Source: Deltaproteobacteria bacterium
GTDB lineage: Bacteria > Desulfobacterota > DSM-4660 > Desulfatiglandales > Desulfatiglandaceae
DNA length: 26,085 nucleotides
Reading direction: 5' to 3'
NCBI GenBank assembly: GCA_003646995.1
Contig: QMLZ01000016.1
Location: 1 to 26,085 of the forward strand
The position numbers were made by a program, and so were the translations under genes. Positions 14,604 to 22,568 of this stretch are shown one piece after another. The notes beneath the pieces are model-generated. The model was not told the origin of the DNA, did no database searches, and worked only from the letters and a program-made list of their open reading frames with translations. How positions within the stretch are numbered: position 1 is the first letter of the stretch; each line of letters starts with the position of its first letter.

Positions 14604-16508
14604 TTGGCAAAGAGATTTTATGTAACGACACCAATCTACTACGTGAACGCAGCACCTCATATCGGGCATGCGTACACCACAATCGTGGCTGATGTCTTGA
14701 AGCGTTTTTACATGCTGAGAGGGTACGAAACATTTTTTCTTACTGGTACGGACGAGCACGGTGACAAGATAGTGACCGCTGCCAAGGAAGCCGGGGAGAG
14801 CCCCCAGGCCTATGTTGACCGTATCAGCACGCTTTTCCGAGAACTCTGGCCAAGGCTCAATATCATTAACGACCATTTTATCCGGACCACGGATCTTGAG
14901 CACAAGAGAGTAGTGCAGCTCATCCTTAAAAAAGTCAATGATAACGGCGACATTTACTTCAGCGAATACGAAGGGCTTTACTGTTTTGGCTGCGAGCGGT
15001 TTTACACAGAAAGGGAGTTGGTGGATGGGAAATGCCCTGACCATCAAACAGAACCGCAAGTTATCAAAGAATCCAACTACTTTTTCAGGATGAGCAAATA
15101 CCAGGACTGGCTCATTGACCATATTAAAAGCAACCCTGGGTTCATCCGTCCCGAGCGTTACAAGAATGAGGTCCTGTCTTTTTTGAGCGATCCGCTGGAG
15201 GATCTGTGTATTTCAAGACCCAAGACTCGGCTTGATTGGGGTATTCCCCTTCCTTTTGACGATAACTACGTGACATATGTGTGGTTTGATGCCCTTATCA
15301 ATTACATATCCGGCCTAGGTTTTCCCGATGGGGAGCTGTTTGAAAGGTTCTGGCCTTATGCCCAACATTTGGTGGCAAAGGACATCTTGAAGCCCCATGG
15401 CATTTATTGGCCATGCATGCTCAAGTCCGCGGGTATTGAGCCCTATCAGCACCTCAATGTGCACGGGTATTGGAACATAAACGAAGGAAAGATGTCAAAG
15501 AGCCTGGGAAACGTCGTGCGACCCTTGGACCTTGTGGGTATTTACGGGCTCGATGCATTCAGATACTTTCTGCTCAGGGAAATGGTGTTTGGGTTGGATT
15601 CGGAGTTTAGCGAAGAGGCCCTTGTGGGGAGGATAAATTCTGACCTGGCCAATGACTTGGGCAACCTGCTGCAGAGAAGCATGACCATGGTTCAAAAATA
15701 TCTGGACGGTCGCATGCCTGATCGCGTTGACCCTGAACCCGAGGATGACGCAATCAGACAGGCGGCTTTGGAAACCATTGACAAATACGAGACATTCATG
15801 ACTGATATGGCCTTTCACAAGGGGCTTATTGCAATATGGGAACTGATAGGGAAGGTAAACAAATACATAGATACAACGGCACCGTGGGTCCTGGCCAAAT
15901 CTGACCGCAAGAGACTGGACTCGGTTTTATATCACATCATAGAGGCATTGAAGGTAATATCTGCATTAGTTTGGCCGGTAATGCCTGGGTCGGCGGAGAA
16001 GATGCAAGCCTATTTAGGGATGGACAAGAGGGGCCAAGAGCTTTGCCTTGATGATATGAGGCGGTGGGGCAGTCAGAAGTCCACGAGGCCGATTGTCAAG
16101 GGTGAGGCATTATTCCCCCGGGTTGAAATGAAAAGGGAAGAGACTCATGCGGAGGCGGAGGAAAAAGACATGGAAGATAAGAAGATCGGGCTAATTTCAT
16201 TTGATGAGTTCCAGAGGCTTGATTTGAGAGTTGGTACCATTGTGAAGGCAGAAAACGTGCCGAAATCCAAGAAACTGGTTAAGCTGATCATAGATATGGG
16301 GGAGGAGCGGACTGTGGTGGCGGGTATTGCCGGACAATATGACCCGGAGGAGCTTGTCGGCAAGCAGGTTGTTCTGGTTGCAAACCTTCAGCCTGTCAAG
16401 CTTATGGGCATTGAGTCCCAGGGAATGGTATTGGCCGCTGAGGATGAGAATGGGATTCATCTGCTGACGGTGGATAGGGATACTAAACCGGGTAGCAAAG
16501 TAAGGTAA
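14604..16508 (+). CDS. metG: Methionyl-tRNA synthetase with C-terminal tRNA-binding domain
   Basis: Charges tRNA-Met. The frame is open from 14523, but a TTG at 14604 gives the family-typical MAKRFYVTTPIYYVNAAPHI and is preceded by AAGGAG and GAAGG, directly after the ricT stop. In that 634-residue form the HIGH motif is at 19-22 and KMSKS at 296-300. A zinc knuckle of the C-x2-C...C-x2-H type is present (C127, C130, C144, H147). The last 110 residues form a Trbp111/EMAP-like tRNA-binding domain (LDLRVGTIVKAENVPKSKKL) that also dimerises the enzyme. Complete and unremarkable apart from the TTG start. Confidence 0.96.
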   Translation: MAKRFYVTTPIYYVNAAPHIGHAYTTIVADVLKRFYMLRGYETFFLTGTDEHGDKIVTAAKEAGESPQAYVDRISTLFRELWPRLNIINDHFIRTTDLEHKRVVQLILKKVNDNGDIYFSEYEGLYCFGCERFYTERELVDGKCPDHQTEPQVIKESNYFFRMSKYQDWLIDHIKSNPGFIRPERYKNEVLSFLSDPLEDLCISRPKTRLDWGIPLPFDDNYVTYVWFDALINYISGLGFPDGELFERFWPYAQHLVAKDILKPHGIYWPCMLKSAGIEPYQHLNVHGYWNINEGKMSKSLGNVVRPLDLVGIYGLDAFRYFLLREMVFGLDSEFSEEALVGRINSDLANDLGNLLQRSMTMVQKYLDGRMPDRVDPEPEDDAIRQAALETIDKYETFMTDMAFHKGLIAIWELIGKVNKYIDTTAPWVLAKSDRKRLDSVLYHIIEALKVISALVWPVMPGSAEKMQAYLGMDKRGQELCLDDMRRWGSQKSTRPIVKGEALFPRVEMKREETHAEAEEKDMEDKKIGLISFDEFQRLDLRVGTIVKAENVPKSKKLVKLIIDMGEERTVVAGIAGQYDPEELVGKQVVLVANLQPVKLMGIESQGMVLAAEDENGIHLLTVDRDTKPGSKVR

Positions 16509-16529
16509 GCGGAGAAGATAGCAATTTTC

Positions 16530-17297
16530 GTGGTCACCACTTATAACTGTAACTCTATCCGTGCTAGGCTGGCCCTTGTCAAGGGATGGGTGGAGGCCCA
16601 TGGCCCTGATGTGCTTTGCCTTCAGGAAACCAAGGTCCAGGACAAGGACTTCCCTGCAATAGAACTTGAGGAGCTTGGCTATAATGTCATTTACAAAGGT
16701 CAAAAGTCATATAATGGTGTGGCCATTTTGAGCAAGGCCGAGGCAAGGGATGTAAGAGACAGCCTTGGGCCGGAGTACCGAGAGGCCAGGTTCCTCAGCG
16801 CGGTGATTGAAGGAATCCCCATATTGAACGTATACGTGCCCCAAGGGGTTTCCCCGGACTCGGAAAAGTTCCAGTACAAGCTGCAGTGGTTGGAGACCTT
16901 ACGCCAATACCTCGCCAGCAACTACAGCCCCCATGACCCACTTCTACTGGCAGGTGATTTCAATGTGGCCCTTGAGCCGAGGGATGTGTATGATCCAGAG
17001 GGTCTTGATGGTGAGGTGGGATTTCATCCCCTGGAGCGAAAGGCCCTGCGAGAGCTGTTGGACTGGGGATTGAAGGATGTCTTTAGGCTTCACAATCATA
17101 GCGGAGGGCTTTACACCTTTTGGGACTACAGGATTCCGAACGCCCTGAAAAGGAAGATGGGCTGGAGGATCGATTACGTCTTTGCTACTGCGCCATTGGC
17201 CGAGAAATGCACCTGGTCATGGGTAGACGAAGAGGCCAGGGCCCTCAAAAAGCCTTCAGACCATGCCTTTCTGGTAGCAGAGTTCGATTTGCAGTAA
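16530..17297 (+). CDS. xthA: Exodeoxyribonuclease III (AP endonuclease)
   Basis: Cleaves abasic sites and trims 3' ends in base excision repair. The 255-residue protein has the full EEP catalytic set: Asn6 in TYNCNS, Glu33 in CLQETKVQD, Tyr102 in NVYVPQG, Asp143 and Asn145 in AGDFNVA, Asp215 in WRIDYVF and His245 in SDHAF. It starts at GTG with GGAGAAG 12 bases upstream, slightly far. An in-frame ATT six bases nearer to the site is a possible rare start. It is the last gene of the operon and faces nth, tail to tail, so the two repair genes lie next to each other. Confidence 0.95.
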   Translation: MVTTYNCNSIRARLALVKGWVEAHGPDVLCLQETKVQDKDFPAIELEELGYNVIYKGQKSYNGVAILSKAEARDVRDSLGPEYREARFLSAVIEGIPILNVYVPQGVSPDSEKFQYKLQWLETLRQYLASNYSPHDPLLLAGDFNVALEPRDVYDPEGLDGEVGFHPLERKALRELLDWGLKDVFRLHNHSGGLYTFWDYRIPNALKRKMGWRIDYVFATAPLAEKCTWSWVDEEARALKKPSDHAFLVAEFDLQ

Positions 17298-17333
17298 TTA
17301 TTTTGCTCTTAGCCTCGCCTAAGGACTCCGTCT

Positions 17334-17353
17334 ATGCCCAATTCAAAGGGCAT
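17334..17353. terminator. Weak hairpin between convergent xthA and nth
   Basis: ATGCCC (17334-17339) and GGGCAT (17348-17353) form a perfect 6-base stem with an 8-base loop. It lies 37 bases after xthA and 21 bases after the end of nth. No T run follows on either strand, so termination activity is only suggested by its position. Confidence 0.3.
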
Positions 17354-17373
17354 CGGCCTTGAGTAAAGCAGGT

Positions 17374-18015
17374 TCAGATGTCATTGGAGGGGCAGAGCTT
17401 AAAAATGGGACAATTCCCATGGTCCGGCTTGCGTGACTTGCATACCGCTCTTCCGTGGTAGATCAGGAGATCTGAGAATCTCCGCCACTTGTCTTTTGGG
17501 AGTAATTTTTCCAGATCTTTTTCAATCTTGTCGGGCTCTGTGTTTTCTGTAAGTCCCAATCTCTTGGCCAGCCTTTTTACGTGAGTGTCAACGACGATTC
17601 CCGGGACATCAAACACAGCACCGAGTACGCAATTGGCGGTTTTTCGCCCCACACCTGGGAGTTTTAAGAGTTCCTCCATGGTGGAAGGGACTTCACCGTT
17701 GTACTTTTCAACCAGGGCCTGGGCGCATGCCTTGATGGATTTGGCCTTGTTTCTATAAAAGCCGGTCGGCCGGATGTCCTCTTCGAGCTCTGAAATGGGG
17801 ACTCTTACGTAGTCTTGCGGCCCTTTGTATTTCTTGAATAATTCCTTTGTTACCTGGTTCACCCGCTCGTCCGTACATTGGGCGGAAAGGATGGTGGCAA
17901 CGAGTAATTCAAATGGGTTCCGATACTTGAGTGCGGTTTTTTCTGTTGTGTACAGAGGATCGAGGATCTCAAATATCCTCTTGGCCCTTTCCCTTTTTTT
18001 CTTGAGGCTTTCCAC
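17374..18015 (-). CDS. nth: Endonuclease III, with one cluster cysteine replaced by His
   Basis: A 213-residue base excision repair glycosylase/AP lyase for oxidised pyrimidines. GTG start with AGAGGT upstream. The helix-hairpin-helix is LPGVGRKTANCVLG, with catalytic Lys125 and Asp143 (IVVDTHVKRLAKRLG). The C-terminal cluster loop normally reads C-x6-C-x2-C-x5-C. Here it reads C192-x6-H199-x2-C202-x5-C208, so the second ligand is His. The codon is CAT, which needs two changes from a Cys codon, so a single sequencing error does not explain it. The rest of the loop (CKSRKPD, CPIFKLCP) is well conserved, so a cluster with one His ligand is possible. Confidence 0.93.
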   Translation of the reverse strand: MESLKKKRERAKRIFEILDPLYTTEKTALKYRNPFELLVATILSAQCTDERVNQVTKELFKKYKGPQDYVRVPISELEEDIRPTGFYRNKAKSIKACAQALVEKYNGEVPSTMEELLKLPGVGRKTANCVLGAVFDVPGIVVDTHVKRLAKRLGLTENTEPDKIEKDLEKLLPKDKWRRFSDLLIYHGRAVCKSRKPDHGNCPIFKLCPSNDI

Positions 18016-18060
18016 AAGCGACCTCTTGGCTGTTGAATTGGTAACTTTTTATGCTGCATG

Positions 18061-18090
18061 AGTATAGGTTTTATCGGAGTCGTAAGTCAA
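18061..18090 (-). promoter_or_regulatory. Promoter of nth
   Basis: On the minus strand TTGACT (18090-18085) and TATACT (18066-18061) are separated by 18 bases, each matching consensus at five of six positions. Transcription would start near 18054, about 40 bases before the GTG start. Confidence 0.6.
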
Positions 18091-18180
18091 GGGCATCGGG
18101 GCAAGGCGACCCGCGGTTTGCATCCTGCCCGGCCGGCATAGGCGGAGACACAAAAGGAGATGAGCGGCAAATTTTAACTG

Positions 18181-18208
18181 TTGACAGTGAAAGGATCGGG
18201 GCTATGAT
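18181..18208 (+). promoter_or_regulatory. Promoter of the amrA-speE-like-amrS cluster
   Basis: A perfect TTGACA (18181-18186) is followed after 16 bases by TATGAT (18203-18208). Transcription would begin near 18214, upstream of the signal peptide codons of amrA. This supports the long, exported form of AmrA as the product. The GC-rich 90 bases between this promoter and the divergent nth promoter could hold an operator, but no clear one was seen. Confidence 0.65.
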
Positions 18209-18243
18209 AATCAAGGGTATTTTGATGAAATAAGGTGATGTTA

Positions 18244-18936
18244 ATGGAAAGAAGAAATCTTCTTGTAGTTTTGATGGCTGCGCTGTTTGCTTTTTGTTTT
18301 GTCGTGTCAAACACCGCACTGAATGTTTGTGCCACTGAGAAAAAGGGGGTAAAAATGGAGGATACAAAGAAATTAACAGAAGAGCAGGGTAAATACCTTC
18401 TTAAAGTGGCTAGGAAAACCATAGAGAATGCCCTTTTAGGTCGATCAGAGAAAGAACCAGAGGAACAGAGCCTGCCTGCCGTGTTTCATGAACGGAGGGG
18501 GACTTTTGTCACCCTGACTGAGCATGGTAACCTCAGGGGCTGTATCGGACATATCATACCTCATGAGTCCATCATAGACGGGGTGCGAATCAACGCGATA
18601 AATGCCGCTTTCAGGGATCCCAGGTTCAGGCCCTTGTCGCGGGACGAACTGGATCAGATCAAGATTGAGGTGAGCATCTTAACCGAGCCCAAGCCCTTGG
18701 AATACAAGGATGCGCAGGATCTCCTCAACAAGCTCCGTCCCGGTATTGATGGCGTCATCATAAAGAAAGGCTTCCATGAAGCCACCTTCTTGCCGCAGGT
18801 TTGGGAACAATTGCCAAGAAAAGAGGATTTTCTTACTCACCTGTGCCTTAAGGCAGGACTTGATGGGGATGCATGGAAGAGAGGAGACCTGGAGGTTTCC
18901 ACGTACCAGGTGCAGGCATTCGAGGAAGAGGAATAG
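18244..18936 (+). CDS. amrA: AmmeMemoRadiSam system protein A (AMMECR1 family) with signal peptide
   Basis: The AMMECR1 domain spans about residues 46-225 and has the signature HGNLRGCIGHI at 94-104, AAFRDPRFRPL and KIEVSILTEPKPL, and a late VSTYQVQAFEE. The start at 18244 has AAGGTG six bases upstream; frames to 18235 have no better site. The first 30 residues (MERRN, then a hydrophobic core ending in NVCA) look like a Sec signal peptide with cleavage before TEKK. AMMECR1 proteins are normally soluble and cytosolic, so this is unusual. A second ATG at 18355, also with a purine-rich site (AAAGGGGG), would give a leaderless cytosolic form. The biochemical role of the family is unsettled; it occurs with a radical SAM enzyme, AmrS, and Memo, AmrB. 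Confidence in the family is high; in export, moderate. Confidence 0.9.
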   Translation: MERRNLLVVLMAALFAFCFVVSNTALNVCATEKKGVKMEDTKKLTEEQGKYLLKVARKTIENALLGRSEKEPEEQSLPAVFHERRGTFVTLTEHGNLRGCIGHIIPHESIIDGVRINAINAAFRDPRFRPLSRDELDQIKIEVSILTEPKPLEYKDAQDLLNKLRPGIDGVIIKKGFHEATFLPQVWEQLPRKEDFLTHLCLKAGLDGDAWKRGDLEVSTYQVQAFEEEE

Positions 18937-18969
18937 TCAAGAAAACCGTCCTGATGACAATGCTGCGGG

Positions 18970-21072
18970 GTGAATTTGAAACGGCTGCTCCTGTGGACCA
19001 TCATAGGGACCGGAATATCTTCAATTTCCACGGAACTCCTTATTGTCAGAGAATTTCTGACCCAATTCCATGGCAATGAAATCACCATTTCCCTTGTGTT
19101 TTTTGTTTGGCTCCTGCTCACCGGAGCAGGCAGCCTCATAGAGAAGCTGTGGCGCCGCCCATCCCTTACATTTTACGGCGCACTCCTGTTATGCCTTGCT
19201 GTTTTGCCCCTATGCGAACTTGTCCTAATCAGGTATCTGAGGGAGATTTTTTTTATCCGCGGCGTGTCACCGGGATTTAATATGATAATTCTTTACGTGA
19301 CCCTGCTCAGTGCGCCTTTTTGCCTGATTACGGGATTTGTCTTGCCTTATTCACAAAAGGTCATAAACGCTGCAGGATATGCATTTGACAGCGGCCAGCT
19401 TTACCAGGCGGATAACATCGGGGACATTCTGGGAGGCATGCTTTTCAGTTTCATCCTGGTCTATTGGTTGAGCCCGTTTAGAATCGTGGTGGTATCTTCT
19501 TTGTGCCTTCTTGGGTCGCTCATGGTGATCTTTGCTAAGGCAGGCAAGCGCTTGTGGTTGTGCAGTGCTGTTATTTTGGGCCTTGCTTTTGCGCTTGTAT
19601 GCATGAACAGGGGATTCGAGCTGCAAACCCTTCGGAGTCAATTTGGAAATGTGGTGAGATACGTGGAATCGCCGTATGGAAGGATCGTTATCAGCCAAGA
19701 TGGCAGGCAGCACACCTTTTGGGAATCAGGTACGCCCCTGTATTTTGATTCAGACATTGTAAGGGCTGAGGAAAAAATACATTACGCCCTGTCCCAGCGG
19801 GATACAGTGAAAAATGTCCTGTTGATATCAGGTGGGCTCGGGGAAACCCTCGAAGAACTTGCCAAGTATGGCCCGCGGCGGGTGGACTACGTTGAGTTGG
19901 ATCCAAGGCTTACCTCTGTGGCCTTTGCAATGGGGGTAATCAAGAGCATGCCGTGGCTGCATATAGCAAATACTGATGGACGACTTTTCCTAAAGAAGGT
20001 CCAGAGAAGGTATGATTTCATAATCGTGGATTTACCAGATCCAGATACTTTTCAGATAAATCGGTTTTTCACAAGGGAGTTTTTCTTCCTTGCAAAGAAA
20101 AAGCTTCGCCCTGACGGAGTGCTCTCTCTGAGCATGGAGTACTCTCAAAACTTTGTGAGCAAGGTTCGCAAGAGAAAATTGGCCAGCTTGTATGAAACAG
20201 CAAGGGCGGCCTTCAAACACGTCCTGATCGTACCAGGCAATGAGGCCTTCTTCCTTTGCAGTGATACATCCCTGTCCCCTGATATCCCGGCGCTCCTCAG
20301 GGCACGGGACATAAGGACCAAATACATTGAGGGATTCTATTATGGGAATGTGACACAGGAAAGACTCAAAGAGATCAACAATATTGCGCGAAGCAGCGGC
20401 GCTATCAACCAAGATTTTAAACCTGTCTTGGTCAAGATAACATTAGAAGAATGGTTTTTGAAGCAGGGCTCAAGCCCCATTCCTTTCCTGGTGGGCCTTT
20501 GTATCGCAGTACTTGCTTACCTAATGTTGCTGAGGAGAGAGGAATACATTCTGTTTACCACGGGGCTTTCAAACATGGGCACAGAGATGCTCGTGGTCTA
20601 TTCGGTACAGATTCTCTACGGATATATTTACCTGAAGATCGGAGCCATAGTAACAGCCTTCCTTTTCGGCCTTTTACCAGGAGCGGTCTTGGGGAACCGA
20701 TTCAAGGGACAAGATCATCGGGCTCTGCTCTACACGGAAATGGCATTGATCTTCATGTTGGGTGTTTTTTTGGCATGGTGCGCTGTCTCAAGAGCTGAAA
20801 TTAATACTTGGCTGTTTTTAGCATATGGAGTGGTTTTTTCTCTGATCTGTGGTTTTCAGTTCCCTGTGGTTGCGCGGGTCATCGGTGAAGAGAACAGCCC
20901 TGCAGCAGGATGCCTTGCAGCGGATCTGGCCGGTGCAGCCGTGGGCACGTTTTTTGTGGGCGCAGTGCTTGTGCCAGTATGGGGTTTGGTGGTCGCCTCG
21001 GCTGCCTTGATTTTGTGTAAGGCTGCCACTACAATGGTACTTGCTAGAAAGATGTCCAGCGGGCAATGGTAG
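18970..21072 (+). CDS. Polytopic spermidine-synthase-like protein
   Basis: A 700-residue protein made of two membrane halves around a SpeE-like domain. Residues 1-212 hold about seven hydrophobic segments. Residues 225-450 are Rossmann-like: SPYGRIVISQDGR, AEEKIHYAL, the SAM-binding ISGGLGETLEEL, acidic VELDPRL, and IIVDLPDPDT at 351-360 in place of the usual DSSDP-like motif. Residues 500-690 hold six or so further segments. Enzymes of this class transfer an aminopropyl or similar group from a SAM derivative. The start is GTG 18970, but TTG 18976 is also possible, with GGGGTG upstream. It lies between amrA and amrS, suggesting a role in the same pathway, at the membrane. The exact reaction is unknown. 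Confidence 0.8.
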   Translation: MNLKRLLLWTIIGTGISSISTELLIVREFLTQFHGNEITISLVFFVWLLLTGAGSLIEKLWRRPSLTFYGALLLCLAVLPLCELVLIRYLREIFFIRGVSPGFNMIILYVTLLSAPFCLITGFVLPYSQKVINAAGYAFDSGQLYQADNIGDILGGMLFSFILVYWLSPFRIVVVSSLCLLGSLMVIFAKAGKRLWLCSAVILGLAFALVCMNRGFELQTLRSQFGNVVRYVESPYGRIVISQDGRQHTFWESGTPLYFDSDIVRAEEKIHYALSQRDTVKNVLLISGGLGETLEELAKYGPRRVDYVELDPRLTSVAFAMGVIKSMPWLHIANTDGRLFLKKVQRRYDFIIVDLPDPDTFQINRFFTREFFFLAKKKLRPDGVLSLSMEYSQNFVSKVRKRKLASLYETARAAFKHVLIVPGNEAFFLCSDTSLSPDIPALLRARDIRTKYIEGFYYGNVTQERLKEINNIARSSGAINQDFKPVLVKITLEEWFLKQGSSPIPFLVGLCIAVLAYLMLLRREEYILFTTGLSNMGTEMLVVYSVQILYGYIYLKIGAIVTAFLFGLLPGAVLGNRFKGQDHRALLYTEMALIFMLGVFLAWCAVSRAEINTWLFLAYGVVFSLICGFQFPVVARVIGEENSPAAGCLAADLAGAAVGTFFVGAVLVPVWGLVVASAALILCKAATTMVLARKMSSGQW

Positions 21073-21178
21073 GCAGTGTATTAACAGCTGGTACTATTGA
21101 GCATAATAAGGGGAGTGTTGGTCGCGGGTCCGCGCGGAAACAAGACACACGCCCAAAAACAAGGAAGCAGTTGATTCC

Positions 21179-22381
21179 ATGACCAAGATCACACGCAAGG
21201 AGTTTCTAAAGTGCTTGGGGTTTGGTGCTGCCGCCCTTTTCTGCTCTACGTCAGCCTACGGCCTTTTCGGCAACAATTCCCGCAAGAGCATAAGGGGTCA
21301 CATATTCAAAGGTGATGCACCGAAAAAGCCTTGGAGATGGGCTGTGGAGGGTTACCACTACGCTTCGAATGGGACGGATGTTCAATGTCAGGTGTGTCCC
21401 AACAGGTGCTATTTGGCTCCGGGGGACCGGAGCATTTGCAGGTCTAAAGTCAATATTGGGGGCAAGCTCTACTCTCTCGCCTATGGAAATCCCTGTGCGG
21501 TGCATGTAGATCCCATTGAGAAAAAGCCCCTGTTTCATTTCCATCCACGCACATGGATTTTCTCCATTGCCACCACAGGCTGCAATTTCAGGTGCTTGAA
21601 TTGCCAAAACTGGGAGATCTCCCAAAGAAGACCTGAGGACGTCAGCCATTATGAACTTTTTCCTGTTGACGTGGTGCGGGAAACGAAAAAGCGAAAATTG
21701 CCTTCCATTGCCTATACTTATTCAGAGGCCATCACCTACTACGAGTACATGTATGATACCGCCAAGCTGGCCAGGCACGAGGGGATAAAAAACGTTCTGG
21801 TGTCCAATGGCTACATCAATCGAGACCCGCTGCTCGAACTTTGCAAGGTGCTGGATGCAGCGAACATTAACCTGAAGTCCTTTGATGATGGGATCTACCA
21901 GTGTCTGAACGGTGGCACGCTTCAACCTGTGTTGAACACCTTCAAGACCCTAAACGACCAGGGTATTTGGTTTGAGATGACCACCTTGGTGGTACCTACT
22001 TATGTGGACGATGACGAGATGATAAGGAGAATGTGCGGGTGGATACTCAAGGAGCTTGGTCCGGATCACCCGCTGCACTTTCTCCGGTTCTTCCCCAGAT
22101 ACAAGCTCACGCGCCTCCCTCCAACTCCCATAGATACCCTTGAGCGGCTGAGAAGCATTGCACTGAAAGAGGGGATACGTTATGTGTATATAGGGAATGT
22201 GCCGGGCCATGAGGCTGAGAATACTTACTGTCATAATTGTCACAGGTTGTTGATCGAGAGAAACGGGTACCTGATAGGTCAATTCAATATTGAAAAGGGA
22301 AAATGCAAGTTCTGTAGCACCCCCATCCCGGGTGTCTGGAATTTAGAAGAACAGGCTGGAATTCAAGATTCCAGGCTTTAG
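21179..22381 (+). CDS. amrS: AmmeMemoRadiSam radical SAM enzyme with Tat-like leader
   Basis: A 400-residue AmrS. The radical SAM cluster motif is C135-x3-C139-x2-C142 in TTGCNFRCLNCQNW. As usual for AmrS, an N-terminal Cys set (C70, C73, C77, C87, around CQVCPNRCYLAPGDRSIC) and C-terminal CHNCHR and CKFC pairs suggest extra Fe-S or zinc sites. SLAYG and VDPIEKKPLFHFHP also match the family. Unlike typical AmrS, it has an N-terminal extension of about 50 residues with TRKEFLK followed by a hydrophobic stretch to about residue 28, like a Tat signal in which the second Arg is Lys. AAGGAAG precedes the ATG by 13 bases. Function unknown, but the reaction should be anaerobic. Confidence 0.9.
   Translation: MTKITRKEFLKCLGFGAAALFCSTSAYGLFGNNSRKSIRGHIFKGDAPKKPWRWAVEGYHYASNGTDVQCQVCPNRCYLAPGDRSICRSKVNIGGKLYSLAYGNPCAVHVDPIEKKPLFHFHPRTWIFSIATTGCNFRCLNCQNWEISQRRPEDVSHYELFPVDVVRETKKRKLPSIAYTYSEAITYYEYMYDTAKLARHEGIKNVLVSNGYINRDPLLELCKVLDAANINLKSFDDGIYQCLNGGTLQPVLNTFKTLNDQGIWFEMTTLVVPTYVDDDEMIRRMCGWILKELGPDHPLHFLRFFPRYKLTRLPPTPIDTLERLRSIALKEGIRYVYIGNVPGHEAENTYCHNCHRLLIERNGYLIGQFNIEKGKCKFCSTPIPGVWNLEEQAGIQDSRL
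22356..22374 (+). terminator. Hairpin at the 3' end of amrS
   Basis: CTGGAAT (22356-22362) and ATTCCAG (22368-22374) are perfect 7-base complements with a 5-base loop, inside the last codons of amrS. A further CTGGAATT lies at 22336-22343 and could compete for the right arm. A short CTTTA follows, not a real T run, so termination is only possible. Confidence 0.35.
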
Positions 22382-22568
22382 CAGGACAATCCTCCTTTAT
22401 GTTTAGGTGAACCCTCGGACCCAGAGGGGCTCCATCCTTTGATTTCAATTTCGATCCACTCCTCAAGCCCCCTGCCAATGGGATTAACTGGTTAATAAGC
22501 GCGGGAATAAGAAAGGGCTACGTTGAAAATGCATTGGTGCTGTGCTAGGTTGACTGGCAGGAGCCACA

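Noticed and set aside
22523..22551. TTGAAA and TAGGTT, 17 bases apart, as a promoter of the TIR-like gene
   Set aside because: The -10 match is poor, and the implied start of transcription would fall in the ribosome site of the gene.
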